DNA of 64,000 bases from Poriferisodalis sp965208555. Lineage in GTDB: Bacteria > Actinomycetota > Acidimicrobiia > Acidimicrobiales > Poriferisodalaceae. Under the pieces are notes generated by a model that was not told the origin of the DNA, did not search any database, and saw nothing but the letters and a program-made list of their open reading frames with translations. The position numbers and the translations under genes are program-made. Within the stretch, counting starts at the first letter, position 1; every line of letters starts with the position of its first letter. The stretch is taken from NCBI RefSeq assembly GCF_965208555.1, contig NZ_OZ242342.1:2046001-2110000 (forward strand), in the 5' to 3' direction. Positions 26,897 through 35,747 of this stretch are shown in pieces.

Positions 26897-27126
26897 ACTA
26901 AGTGCACCTCAGATGTCTCGGCGAGTTCTTCGAGCCACGGGTCCGGGATGATCTCGCCGTCGATGGCGACCGCCGTTGACGACGTCTCGACGAGGTGCGC
27001 GTTCAGGGACGGGTACAGCTCGGAGAGCTGTCGCACGAGTTCGCGTACATTCGCCGCGGAGATCGCTATCTCCGACAGGCCGCCGGTGTGCTGGCGCTGG
27101 TCGGTCGAGAAGTGAACGACCGCCAT
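26875..27126 (-). CDS. MoaD/ThiS-family sulfur carrier protein
   Basis: An 83-residue beta-grasp (ubiquitin-like) protein ending in VHLVRPLAGG. The C-terminal Gly-Gly is the site that is adenylated and thiocarboxylated in MoaD and ThiS. It is the last gene of the minus-strand molybdenum hydroxylase cluster, 43 bp after the large subunit. Inferred role: sulfur donation for molybdopterin, perhaps dedicated to this enzyme. A general MoaD elsewhere in the genome is not ruled out. Confidence 0.72.
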   Translation of the reverse strand: MAVVHFSTDQRQHTGGLSEIAISAANVRELVRQLSELYPSLNAHLVETSSTAVAIDGEIIPDPWLEELAETSEVHLVRPLAGG

Positions 27127-27169
27127 TCGAGCCGCTCCGACGAATCGGCTCAGCTAGCTCGGGCTGCGA

Positions 27170-29443
27170 TCAGCTCTCGGCAGCCGTCAGTGCTTCGAGC
27201 ACTCGCGGCGGCGAGAGCGGCAGATGGCTGATGCGCACACCCGTGGCATCGGCCACGGCATTGGCCATCACCGGCAGCGGCGGCACGATGCCCACCTCGC
27301 CCACGCCGCGCACGCCGTACGGGTGCGAGGGATTGGGCACCTCCACGATGACCGTCTCGATCATCGGCAGGTCCGACGCCACCGGGATGCGGTAGTCGAG
27401 GAAGCCCGGGTTCTCCAGGTTGCCGTCGTCGGAGTAGATGTACTCCTCATTCAGCGCCCAGCCGATGCCCTGCACGACGCCGCCCTGCATCTGGCCTTCG
27501 ACGTAGCTGGGGTGGATCGCTGTGCCGGCGTCCTGTGCCGTCGTGTACCGCTCGACGGTGACTCGCCCGGTTTCCTGGTCGACGGACACATCCGCGACCT
27601 GCACCGAGAAGGCCGGCCCGGCACCGCGGGCATTCAGCGACGCGGTGGCGCCCAGCGGGCCACCGGTGCGCTTCGCATTGCCGGTGATGGCAGCCAGCGT
27701 CAGCGGCTCCTGCTCGCCAGGCCCATGCACCGCCGAGCCATCGACCCATTCGACTTCTTCGAGATCACAGTCCCAGGTCTTGGCGGCACGCTTGCGCAGC
27801 TGCTCCTTGAGGTCACGGCAGGCTTCCACTACCGCCATGCCCGTCGCGAACGTGGCACGGCTGCCCTCGGTGACATCGGTGAAGCCGACCACCTCGGTGT
27901 CGCCCACGACCGGTTGGATCAGGTGCACATCGAGGCCGAGTTCCTCGGCGGCCATCAGCGCCATCGACGCTCGGCTGCCGCCGATGTCGGGGCTGCCGGT
28001 GATCACGGTGGCGGTGCCGTTCTCGTTCAGGTTGACCGTTGCGCTCGAAGCCTCGCCGATGTTGAACCAGAAGCCGCTGGCCACGCCACGTCCTTGACCG
28101 GCAGGCAGCTCCGACTGGTAGTGATCGCTGTCGCGGATCGCTTCAAGGCACTCGCGCAGACCGATCATCGGCCACTTCGGGCCGTACGGCGTCGGGTCGC
28201 CTTGCGAGGGGCAGTTCTGGATGCGAAGGTCGAGCGGGTCCATGCCGACACGCTCAGCGATCTCGTCGACCACCGAGTCCATGGCGAATGCCGCCGCCGG
28301 AGCCGACGGTGCCCGGTAGGCCACATTGACCGGCCGGTTGAGCACCACGTCGAAGCCCTCGACATAGAGGTGATCGAGGGTGTAGGCCGACACGACGCAC
28401 ATGCAGCCGAGCATCGCAGCAATGCCTTGGAAGGCTCCGTTCTCGTATGCCAGCCAGGCCTTCGCCGTGGTGATCGTGCCGTCGTTGCGAGCGCCGACCT
28501 TCATCTTGATGATCGCGCCCGGGGCTGGACCGGTTGCCCGGAACACGTCCTCACGGCTCATCACGATCTTGACCGGGCGGCCCGCCTTGGTGGACAGCAG
28601 CGCCGCCACCGGCTCGATGTAGATGGTGGTCTTGCCGCCGAAGCCTCCGCCGATCTCGGCCGGGATCACCTTGATGCGCGACGTGTCCCAGCCCAGCACC
28701 GTGGCCGTCGATGACCGCACCATGAAATGGCCCTGCGAGGAGGCCCAGATGACCGCCTTGCCTTCCTGATCGCAGTCCACGACGCAGGCGTGCGGCTCGA
28801 TGTAGCCCTGATGCACGGCCTGGGTGGAGAACTCCCGCTCGATCACGATGTCGGCTTCGCCGAAGCCCTGCTCGACATCGCCGCGTTCATAGACCGTGCG
28901 GGCCGCAATGTTCGACGGCTCGGTGGGCCGCGGCTCGACACCGCGGGTGAACAGAGTGTCGTGCAGCACCGGTGCGCCGTCGGCCATCGCGTCGGAGATG
29001 TTGAGCACGTGGGGCAGCAGCTCGTAGGTGACTTCAATGGCCTCCGCCGCCGCCTTGGCCTCGCGGCGGGTGGATGCCGCCACGGCCGCCACCGCGTGGC
29101 CGCTGTACAGCACCTTGTCGCGCGCGATGACCGTGCACATCAGGTTGCGGGTGGCGCCCTTGGGGGGCGCTTCGGGGAAATCGGCCCCGGTCACCACGGC
29201 CTTGACGCCGGGCATCGCCGCTGCCTTGGTGGTGTCAATGGAAATGATCTTGGCGTGGGGATGCGGCGAGCGCAGGATGTGCCCGTACAGCATCCCGGGC
29301 AGGTTCAGGTCGGCCGCGTAGCGCGCCTTGCCGGCCACCTTGTCGAGGCCGTCGTGGCGGACCGGGCGGGTGCCGACCCAGCGATAGCCAGAGGTGCCGT
29401 TGCCGTTGGTCCCGGTGCTTGCGGGTGCTTCGGTAGTGCTCAT
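27170..29443 (-). CDS. Xanthine dehydrogenase-family molybdopterin-binding subunit
   Basis: A 757-residue large subunit. The N-terminal domain (RPVRHDGLDKVAGKARYAAD) is followed by the molybdopterin domain with GGGFGGKT, the loop VAYRAPSAPAAAFAMDS, and the catalytic VRGVGEVGIVPP with Glu716. The active-site loop is not AYRCSFR, so this is not a form I CO dehydrogenase. These enzymes hydroxylate aldehydes, purines or other heteroaromatics with water as oxygen source. The substrate is undetermined. It is transcribed after the FAD and Fe-S subunits. Confidence 0.88.
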   Translation of the reverse strand: MSTTEAPASTGTNGNGTSGYRWVGTRPVRHDGLDKVAGKARYAADLNLPGMLYGHILRSPHPHAKIISIDTTKAAAMPGVKAVVTGADFPEAPPKGATRNLMCTVIARDKVLYSGHAVAAVAASTRREAKAAAEAIEVTYELLPHVLNISDAMADGAPVLHDTLFTRGVEPRPTEPSNIAARTVYERGDVEQGFGEADIVIEREFSTQAVHQGYIEPHACVVDCDQEGKAVIWASSQGHFMVRSSTATVLGWDTSRIKVIPAEIGGGFGGKTTIYIEPVAALLSTKAGRPVKIVMSREDVFRATGPAPGAIIKMKVGARNDGTITTAKAWLAYENGAFQGIAAMLGCMCVVSAYTLDHLYVEGFDVVLNRPVNVAYRAPSAPAAAFAMDSVVDEIAERVGMDPLDLRIQNCPSQGDPTPYGPKWPMIGLRECLEAIRDSDHYQSELPAGQGRGVASGFWFNIGEASSATVNLNENGTATVITGSPDIGGSRASMALMAAEELGLDVHLIQPVVGDTEVVGFTDVTEGSRATFATGMAVVEACRDLKEQLRKRAAKTWDCDLEEVEWVDGSAVHGPGEQEPLTLAAITGNAKRTGGPLGATASLNARGAGPAFSVQVADVSVDQETGRVTVERYTTAQDAGTAIHPSYVEGQMQGGVVQGIGWALNEEYIYSDDGNLENPGFLDYRIPVASDLPMIETVIVEVPNPSHPYGVRGVGEVGIVPPLPVMANAVADATGVRISHLPLSPPRVLEALTAAES

Positions 29444-29494
29444 GTTCTGGTGTCCTTGTGCGATGTCGGGAGGGTCTCAGCCAGCCGATGTCAA

Positions 29495-29974
29495 TCAGGC
29501 AGGGGTACGGATCTGGACAGCGGCCTCGAGCACCGAGCGCACGATCTTGTCGTAGCCGGTGCAGCGGCACAGGTTGCCGGCGAGCGCGTAGCGCACCTCG
29601 GTCTCGGTGGGGTCGGGATTCTCATCCAGCAATGCCTTTGCGGCGATGAGGAACCCGGGCGTGCAGATGCCGCATTGCAGCGCAGCGCCTTCCAGGAAGC
29701 ACTGCTGCAGCGGGTGCAGTTCATCGGCACTGGCAAGGCCCTCGCAGGTGGTGATGGCGGCGCCGTCGGCCTCCGGGGCGAAGATGAGGCACGAGCACTG
29801 CAGGCGGCCGTTCATGATGATCGAGCAGGCACCGCAGTCGCCGGTGCCGCAGCCCTCCTTGGCGCCGATCAGCCCCAGCTCGTCGCGCAGTGCGTTGAGC
29901 AGCGACTCGCCGTCCTCGGTCAGGAAGTCGACGGCATCGCCGTTGACCTCGCAGGTCACATGGGTGCGACTCAT
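29495..29974 (-). CDS. (2Fe-2S)-binding subunit of molybdenum hydroxylase
   Basis: A 159-residue small subunit with two [2Fe-2S] sites. The plant-ferredoxin-like site is GCGTGDCGACSIIMNG plus a following Cys pair. The helical-domain site is LQCGICTPGF and NLCRCTGYDKI. It carries electrons from molybdenum to the FAD subunit. Its ATG overlaps the stop of the FAD gene (ATGA); the large subunit starts 51 bp downstream. Confidence 0.92.
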   Translation of the reverse strand: MSRTHVTCEVNGDAVDFLTEDGESLLNALRDELGLIGAKEGCGTGDCGACSIIMNGRLQCSCLIFAPEADGAAITTCEGLASADELHPLQQCFLEGAALQCGICTPGFLIAAKALLDENPDPTETEVRYALAGNLCRCTGYDKIVRSVLEAAVQIRTPA

Positions 29975-30852
29975 CAGGAAGCTCCGTTCTGTCCGTTGCG
30001 CGTTCGAATGCGGTCGGCGGCGATGCCGGCCGCTCGACGGGTGAGCACGCCGGCGACCTGGCGCCGGTAGTCGATCGTGCCCCGCTTGTCGTCGATGGGA
30101 TTGCAGGCCTCGCTGGCGGCATCGGCTGCTGCAGCCAGCGCCGCGTCGTCCAGGCGGCTGCCCACGAGCGCTGCTTCGGCTGCGGGCACCCGCACGACCG
30201 TGGGGGCCACGGCACCGAGTGCGACGGTGGCCGCGCTGACGGCGCCGTCGCCGTCCAGCGTGATCCTCACGCCGGCGCCGACGACAGCGATGTCCATCTC
30301 GGTGCGGGGGATGAGCCGCAGGTATGCGTCAGCGGTGCGCGCCGCAGGGCGCTCCAGCTCGAAGCCCACGACGATCTCGTCATGGGCCAGCGACGTCTGA
30401 CCGGGCCCGGTGACCACCTCGGCCACCGGCACCCGCCGCTCGCCGCCGCCACCGGCGATGACGGCGACGGCGTCGTTCACCACGAGCGCCGGTACCGAGT
30501 CGGCGGCGGGAGAGGCATTGCACAGGTTGCCGCCGAGACTGCAGCGGTTCTGGATCTGATCCGAACCGATGAGACCTGCGGCCTCTGACAGGCCCGGGAA
30601 GTCGGCGGTGAAGGCGTCGTCGCCGGTCAGCACCGAAGTCGGCACCGCGGCACCGACGTGCCAGGTGTCGCCTTCGAGACTCACCGACATCAGCCGGTCG
30701 ATCTTCTTGAGATCGATCACCATCGACGGCTCGGGCCGGCCGCCTCGCATCTGCGGCACCACGTCGGTGGCGCCGGCGAACACGATGGCGTCGCCGTCGG
30801 CAGCGAGCAGGGCGCTGGCCTCGTCGATAGTGGTCGGCGCGGCGTATCTCAT
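29974..30852 (-). CDS. FAD-binding subunit of molybdenum hydroxylase
   Basis: A 292-residue CoxM/XdhB-type protein. It has the FAD motif VFAGATDVVPQM, a second GSDQIQNRCSLGGNLCNASP motif, and a C-terminal CO-dehydrogenase flavoprotein domain with YRRQVAGVLTRRA. It transfers electrons to an unknown acceptor. The start is taken as 30852 because GAGGGAG lies 9 nt upstream; an ATG at 30861 is too close to that site. First gene of the four-gene minus-strand operon. Confidence 0.9.
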   Translation of the reverse strand: MRYAAPTTIDEASALLAADGDAIVFAGATDVVPQMRGGRPEPSMVIDLKKIDRLMSVSLEGDTWHVGAAVPTSVLTGDDAFTADFPGLSEAAGLIGSDQIQNRCSLGGNLCNASPAADSVPALVVNDAVAVIAGGGGERRVPVAEVVTGPGQTSLAHDEIVVGFELERPAARTADAYLRLIPRTEMDIAVVGAGVRITLDGDGAVSAATVALGAVAPTVVRVPAAEAALVGSRLDDAALAAAADAASEACNPIDDKRGTIDYRRQVAGVLTRRAAGIAADRIRTRNGQNGAS

Positions 30853-31041
30853 GCGGCGCATCTCCCTCTTGTGCGGCGGATTGCGGCGGAATCAGGAACG
30901 CTGCCGTCGAGCGGCTGCATTCCCGGCAGCGGACGATAGTTGCGCTGCGGCTCCTGCGCCGCACAGACAGCGGTGAAGTCGCTGAGAAGTCTCGGCGCGA
31001 ACCGGCAATCATTGCGGCGGCAGCGATGCGAGGAGCAGGTC

Positions 31042-32067
31042 ATGACAGATGCGACGGGGTCTGGACGAGTGTCGGATTGCGTGGTGCTGGCAACAGTGCC
31101 GGATGGACCGCTCGACACCGAGCACTTCGCGCTGCAGACCGAAGAGGTGCCCGAACCCGGACCGGGCGAAGTGCTGGTGCGGGTGCAGGCCATCACCATC
31201 GGCGCTGGGCAGCGCGCGGGGCTGCAGGGCAGCGCCAGCTACGCAGGTGCGCCCCAAGCGGGGGTGGTCATGGGGGGCACCGGCGCAGGCGTGGTGGAAG
31301 CATCCAATGCAGCCAGCATCAGCGTCGGCGACACGGTGGTGGGCCGGACCGGCTGGCGTCGCCATGCGGTGCTGCGTGCCGACGAAGTGCATGTGGCCGA
31401 CAGCGACCTCGACCCAGCCGTGCACCTCGGCGTGCTCGGCAACAACGGCCTCACCGCCTACTTCGGTTTGCTGGACGTCGGCAGGCCGGAGTCGGGCGAG
31501 ACCGTGGTGGTCTCGGCTGCGGCGGGTTCGGTGGGTCACATCGTCGGTCAGATCGCCAAAGCGCAGGGCTGCCGGGTGGTGGGTGTTGCTGGCTCCGAGG
31601 AGAAATGTGCGCTGCTGGTCGACGAGATCGGCTTCGATGTCGCGATCAACCGCCATTCGCCGGATTTCCGGGCCGAGTTCCGGGCGGCCACGCCCGACCG
31701 CATCAACGTGTACTTCGACAACACCGGCGGCGAGATTCTGGGCTCAGCGCTGTTCCGCATGGCCACGTTCGGCCGCATCGTCTGCTGCGGTGCGGTCTCG
31801 GCCTACGACACCGCCAGCCCCGACCCGAGCCCACGCGGACTTCCGGGCCTGCTCGTGAACAACCAGGTGCGCATGCAGGGCTTCATCGTGTTCTCCTACG
31901 CCGACCGCTACGACGAGGCGCGAGCGCAGATGCGCGCATGGATCGACGCGGGCTCGCTCGTGCCGCGTCACGTCACCTACGAGGGCCTCGAATCGGCCGG
32001 CGGAGCGTTCGTGGATCTGCTCGGCGGACGCACCGTCGGCACCACCATCGTCCGCCTCGGCGACTGA
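31042..32067 (+). CDS. Zinc-independent medium-chain dehydrogenase/reductase (quinone or enone reductase-like)
   Basis: A 341-residue MDR protein. It has an N-terminal GroES-like domain and a Rossmann domain with VVSAAAGSVGHIVGQIAKAQ. YFDNTGGEILGSAL and a QGFIVFSYADRY segment near the C-terminus resemble NADPH-dependent curcumin/prostaglandin reductase-type enzymes. No structural-zinc cysteine cluster is seen. Start ATG 31042 with AGGAG 6 nt upstream. Divergent from the molybdenum hydroxylase operon; it is part of the block that splits the S10 operon. Confidence 0.82.
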   Translation: MTDATGSGRVSDCVVLATVPDGPLDTEHFALQTEEVPEPGPGEVLVRVQAITIGAGQRAGLQGSASYAGAPQAGVVMGGTGAGVVEASNAASISVGDTVVGRTGWRRHAVLRADEVHVADSDLDPAVHLGVLGNNGLTAYFGLLDVGRPESGETVVVSAAAGSVGHIVGQIAKAQGCRVVGVAGSEEKCALLVDEIGFDVAINRHSPDFRAEFRAATPDRINVYFDNTGGEILGSALFRMATFGRIVCCGAVSAYDTASPDPSPRGLPGLLVNNQVRMQGFIVFSYADRYDEARAQMRAWIDAGSLVPRHVTYEGLESAGGAFVDLLGGRTVGTTIVRLGD

Positions 32068-32099
32068 GCCGCCCTGCCCGTCGAGCGGGCGCAGGCGGG

Positions 32100-32128
32100 T
32101 TGGGGCAGCAGGGGACCCTCGGTAGGCT
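32100..32128 (+). promoter_or_regulatory. Promoter of the rplC (S10/spc) operon
   Basis: TTGGGG (32100-32105), 17 bp, TAGGCT (32123-32128). It lies right after the MDR gene and would start the long ribosomal transcript with a leader of about 165 nt. It replaces the promoter that normally stands before rpsJ. Confidence 0.58.
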
Positions 32129-32236
32129 GCGCAACTCGCGGCGCAGGACGTTCTGTGCCGAACCGACGTCCGGCAAGGCCGGATGCCTCCCCGCAACGGG
32201 TTGGGTATTCGGAACCGGTCGGCACAACCAGAACAC

Positions 32237-32264
32237 CGCTCCGCCGGCACCGCCGTGCGGAGCG
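32237..32264 (+). promoter_or_regulatory. Hairpin in the rplC leader
   Basis: CGCTCCGC (32237-32244) pairs perfectly with GCGGAGCG (32257-32264). Three further pairs (CGG/CCG) are possible inside a 12-nt loop. It sits 38 nt before rplC, inside the predicted leader; it may be a site for autogenous control, as L4 does in other bacteria. Confidence 0.45.
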
Positions 32265-32301
32265 TTCGCATGGGGAAAGCCCGTACGGGAGAGACGCGCA
32301 C

Positions 32302-32976
32302 ATGGCGAACAAGGCGCTCGTCGCCACCAAGGTCGGCATGACACAGCTCTGGGACGACGACAATCGAGTCGTCCCGGTCACGGTGCTGCGCGTCGACGAC
32401 TGCCGGGTCACGCACGTCCGCACCACCGAGCAAGACGGCTACACCGCGGTGCAGGTCACCTACGGCCACCGCGAAGCCCGCAAGGTCAACAAGCCCACCA
32501 TCGGTCACTACGAGCGGGCCGGCGTCGATCCCGGCGCAGGTCTCGTAGAGCTACGGCTTGACGATGTCAGCGAGGTAACAGTCGGCGCCGAATTGGGCGC
32601 CGACCTTTTCAGTCCTGGAGAGCTCGTCGATGTGACGGCCACCTCCAAGGGCAAGGGTTTCGCCGGCACCATGAAGCGGCACAACTTCTCGGGCCAGCGT
32701 GCCAGCCATGGCGCGCACCGGGTCCATCGGGCTCCGGGTGCGATCGGCGCCTGCGCCACGCCGTCACGGGTCTTCAAGGGCACTCGGATGGCCGGGCGCA
32801 TGGGCGGCGAGAAAGTGACCACGCTCAACCTTGCCGTCGTCGAGGCCGACGCTGAGCGCGGCTTGCTGCTGGTGCGCGGTTCAGTCCCCGGCCCCAAGGG
32901 CGGCACCGTGATCGTGCGCAACGCGGTCAAAGCGCCGCAAGGCGCGTCAATGGGCACAGCGCCGGCAGAGGTCTGA
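32302..32976 (+). CDS. rplC: 50S ribosomal protein L3
   Basis: A 224-residue protein. ALVATKVGMTQLWDDDNRVV, TSKGKGFAGTMKRHNFSGQ (the loop reaching the peptidyl-transferase centre) and MAGRMGGEKVTTLNL are diagnostic. The N-terminus is fixed by MANKALVATK; in-frame extension upstream runs into the leader. First gene of the re-started S10 operon. Confidence 0.95.
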   Translation: MANKALVATKVGMTQLWDDDNRVVPVTVLRVDDCRVTHVRTTEQDGYTAVQVTYGHREARKVNKPTIGHYERAGVDPGAGLVELRLDDVSEVTVGAELGADLFSPGELVDVTATSKGKGFAGTMKRHNFSGQRASHGAHRVHRAPGAIGACATPSRVFKGTRMAGRMGGEKVTTLNLAVVEADAERGLLLVRGSVPGPKGGTVIVRNAVKAPQGASMGTAPAEV

Positions 32977-32986
32977 GGGAGATCCG

Positions 32987-33664
32987 ATGACGCTCACGCT
33001 TGACGTTCGCACCCCCGACGGCGGCACGGCCGGCACTGTGGAGCTCGACGAGGCCATCTTCGGCATCGAGCCGAACATGGCTGCACTGCATCAGGCTGTC
33101 ACCGCTCAGCTTGCCGCCCGCCGAAGCGGCTCTCACAGCACGCTCACCCGTGCGGAGGTACGCGGCGGTGGCGCCAAGCCGTGGCGCCAGAAGGGCACCG
33201 GTCGGGCTCGCCAGGGCTCCATCCGCTCGCCGCAATGGGCCGGCGGCGGTGTGGCGCACGGTCCCAAGCCCCGCGACTACCGCCAGAAGGTGAACCGCAA
33301 GACCGTGCGGCTGGCACTTCGCTCCGCCCTGAGCGATCGGGCTCGCAGCGAGCGCATCATGATCATTGACGAGTGGCGATTTGCGCAGCCCCGCACAAAG
33401 GACGCCATTGCCGTGCTTGAGAACCTGTCCCTTTCCGGACAGGTTCTGCTGGTTCTGGGCAGCAGCCCGGCACACCAGACCGCCGATCGCAGCTTCCGCA
33501 ACCTCCCGTCGGTGCGCTCGGTCAGCGCGGCCGAGCTGAACGCCTACGACATCTTGCGCTCTGACTGGCTGGTCTTCACGCGCGACACCTTGCCTACCAG
33601 TGCCGGGCCCACCGACTCGGCGCCAGCCGCAAACGGCGCTGCGAGCAAGGGGGACGAACAATGA
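32987..33664 (+). CDS. rplD: 50S ribosomal protein L4
   Basis: A 225-residue protein with LTRAEVRGGGAKPWRQKGTG, the tentacle loop reaching the exit tunnel, and NLPSVRSVSAAELNAYDIL. A short Ala/Ser-rich C-terminal extension follows. In other bacteria L4 represses its own operon. Its TGA overlaps the rplW ATG. Confidence 0.95.
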   Translation: MTLTLDVRTPDGGTAGTVELDEAIFGIEPNMAALHQAVTAQLAARRSGSHSTLTRAEVRGGGAKPWRQKGTGRARQGSIRSPQWAGGGVAHGPKPRDYRQKVNRKTVRLALRSALSDRARSERIMIIDEWRFAQPRTKDAIAVLENLSLSGQVLLVLGSSPAHQTADRSFRNLPSVRSVSAAELNAYDILRSDWLVFTRDTLPTSAGPTDSAPAANGAASKGDEQ

Positions 33665-33951
33665 AAGACCCCCGCGACGTGCTGATTGCGCCCGTGATCT
33701 CGGAGAAGTCGTACGACTTCCTCGAGGAGGGCATCTACGTGTTCCGCGTCCACCCCTCGGCCAGCAAGCCCGAGATCCGTCACGCGGTCGAGGAGATCTT
33801 CGATGTCAAGGTCGCCAAGGTCAACACGCTGAATCGCAAGGGCAAATCCCGCCGGAACCGTCGCAACAACACGACCGGCAAGCGGCCCGACACCAAGCGG
33901 GCCATCGTCACCCTCGTCGAGGGCGACTCGATCCAGATCTTCAATTCCTGA
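33661..33951 (+). CDS. rplW: 50S ribosomal protein L23
   Basis: A 96-residue protein with VLIAPVISEKSYDFLEEGIY and a basic loop KGKSRRNRRNN. It lies at the tunnel exit and docks trigger factor and SRP. It overlaps rplD by 4 bp; rplB follows after 9 bp. Confidence 0.95.
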   Translation: MKDPRDVLIAPVISEKSYDFLEEGIYVFRVHPSASKPEIRHAVEEIFDVKVAKVNTLNRKGKSRRNRRNNTTGKRPDTKRAIVTLVEGDSIQIFNS

Positions 33952-33960
33952 CGAGGCGTC

Positions 33961-34797
33961 ATGGGCATTCGAGTACGCAAACCGACCAGTCCCGGCCGCA
34001 GGTTCCAGACGGTTTCCGATTTTGCCGATGTCACCGCGACCAAGCCCGAGCGCTCGCTCATCGCCAAGCAGCACTCCACCGGCGGACGCAACAACTACGG
34101 CCGCAAGACGTCCCGCCACCGTGGCGGCGGCCACAAGCAGCGGTACCGGGTGATCGACTTCCGCCGCAACAAGGACGGCGTGCCCGCCACGGTTGCGACC
34201 ATCGAGTACGACCCCAATCGCAACGCGCGCATCGCGCTGCTGCACTATCACGACGGCGAGAAGCGCTACATCCTGGCGCCGGCGGGCCTGGAGGTCGGCG
34301 ACAAGCTGGCCAATGGCGCGCAGGCGGAGGTGCGCGTCGGCAACGCCATGCCGTTGCGGTACGTGCCCGTCGGCACCACCGTGCACAACGTCGAGCTCAA
34401 GCCGGGCGCCGGCGGGCGTATGGCTCGCTCGGCCGGCGCCAGTGTGCAGCTCGTGGCCAAGGAGGGTGCCTACGCCACCTTGCGCCTGCCGTCCACCGAG
34501 ATGCGCCGCGTGCCGATCGACTGCCGCGCCACCATCGGCTCGGTGGGCAATGCCGAGGCCGACCTCATCAAGATCGGCAAGGCCGGCCGGAATCGCTACA
34601 AGGGCGTCCGGCCCCAAACCCGCGGCGTGGCGATGAACCCAGTCGACCATCCCTTGGGCGGCGGCGAGGGCAAGTCGTCGGGAGGCCGCCACCCGGTGTC
34701 TCCGTGGGGCAAGCCCGAAGGCCGTACACGTTCCAAGAACCGCAAGTCCAACGACCTCATCGTCCGCCGCCGCCGGACGCGCGGGTCCCGGAGGTAG
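33961..34797 (+). CDS. rplB: 50S ribosomal protein L2
   Basis: A 278-residue protein, the normal length. GGRNNYGRKTSRHRGGGHKQ, VGNAEADLIKIGKAGRNRY and the universally conserved MNPVDHPLGGGEGKSSGGRH close to the peptidyl-transferase centre are present. Followed 4 bp later by rpsS. Confidence 0.96.
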   Translation: MGIRVRKPTSPGRRFQTVSDFADVTATKPERSLIAKQHSTGGRNNYGRKTSRHRGGGHKQRYRVIDFRRNKDGVPATVATIEYDPNRNARIALLHYHDGEKRYILAPAGLEVGDKLANGAQAEVRVGNAMPLRYVPVGTTVHNVELKPGAGGRMARSAGASVQLVAKEGAYATLRLPSTEMRRVPIDCRATIGSVGNAEADLIKIGKAGRNRYKGVRPQTRGVAMNPVDHPLGGGEGKSSGGRHPVSPWGKPEGRTRSKNRKSNDLIVRRRRTRGSRR

Positions 34798-34801
34798 AGC
34801 G

Positions 34802-35080
34802 ATGCCGCGCAGTCTCAAGAAGGGCCCGTTCGTCGACGACCACCTGCTCTCGAAGGTCGACGAACTCAATGAGAGCGGCGAGCGCAAGGTCATCAAGACT
34901 TGGAGCCGGCGCTCCACCATCATCCCCGAGATGATCGGTCACACCATCGCGGTTCATGACGGGCGCAAGCATCTGCCGGTGTACGTCACCGAGTCGATGG
35001 TGGGTCACAAGCTGGGCGAGTTCGCGCCGACGCGGACGTTCAAGTTCCACGCCGGCCAGGAACGCGGGGGTAGGCGATGA
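34802..35080 (+). CDS. rpsS: 30S ribosomal protein S19
   Basis: A 92-residue protein, with SLKKGPFVDDHLLSKV and GHKLGEFAPTRTFKFHAG. It pairs with S13 in the 30S head. Overlaps rplV by 4 bp. Confidence 0.96.
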   Translation: MPRSLKKGPFVDDHLLSKVDELNESGERKVIKTWSRRSTIIPEMIGHTIAVHDGRKHLPVYVTESMVGHKLGEFAPTRTFKFHAGQERGGRR

Positions 35081-35745
35081 GCGGGTTGATCGATCTCGAC
35101 GTCATCGCAGGCGCGAAGGCGACGCACAAGTACGCGCGCCTGTCCGCGTCGAAGGCGCGGGTGGTGCTCAACCTCATCCGCGACGAAGACCTGGCGCTCG
35201 CCCGGGACCGTCTGCGCTTCTGCGAGCGCGGCGCCGCCGAGGTGGTGTCCAAGGTGCTCGAGAGCGCGGTGGCCAATGCCACCAACAACGAGCAGCTCGA
35301 CGCCGACGAGCTGTACGTCGCCGAGTGCTGGGCCGACGAGGGCCCCGTTCTCAAGCGCTGGCGCCCGAGGGCACGGGGCCGCGCCACCCGCATCTTCAAG
35401 CAGACCAGCCACATCACGGTGATCGTGGCCCAGCTCAGCCCAGAGGAACTCGAGATGCGCGAGGCCCGGCTGGCTGCGTCTGGTTCGCAGACCGCCGCGG
35501 CCGCCCGCGCGGCTCGCGTGGCCGCCAGCCGCGCAGGCACCGACACCGGCGAGGCTGATGAGACAGCGCCAGAAGACGCTGACGCGACGGCGACTGACAA
35601 CGTTGACGACATCGACGACGCGGCCGATGAGGCTGCCGACACGGCTAGCGACGACATCGAAGCGATTGACGCGAGCGACGAAGCCGGCGAGGCCGAGGCT
35701 GCCGACCCTGAAGAAGACGTTGCCGACCCGGAAGAAAAGAACTGA
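35077..35745 (+). CDS. rplV: 50S ribosomal protein L22 with long acidic tail
   Basis: The L22 domain covers residues 1-125 (LSASKARVVLNLIRDEDLAL, then RPRARGRATRIFKQTSHITV, the tunnel hairpin). Residues 130-222 are an Ala/Asp/Glu-rich extension (DDIDDAADEAADTASDD). Family members are usually 110-130 residues. The tail has the same codon bias as the domain and is in frame to the stop just before rpsC, so it appears to be translated. Confidence 0.93.
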   Translation: MSGLIDLDVIAGAKATHKYARLSASKARVVLNLIRDEDLALARDRLRFCERGAAEVVSKVLESAVANATNNEQLDADELYVAECWADEGPVLKRWRPRARGRATRIFKQTSHITVIVAQLSPEELEMREARLAASGSQTAAAARAARVAASRAGTDTGEADETAPEDADATATDNVDDIDDAADEAADTASDDIEAIDASDEAGEAEAADPEEDVADPEEKN

Positions 35746-35747
35746 TC

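Noticed and set aside
27224..28714. A 496-codon plus-strand open frame inside the molybdenum hydroxylase large subunit
   Set aside because: The minus-strand subunit has all family motifs; the plus frame has none.
27170..29443. Form I CO dehydrogenase large subunit (CoxL)
   Set aside because: The diagnostic AYRCSFR active-site loop is absent; the loop reads VAYRAPSAPAAAF, of the general hydroxylase group.
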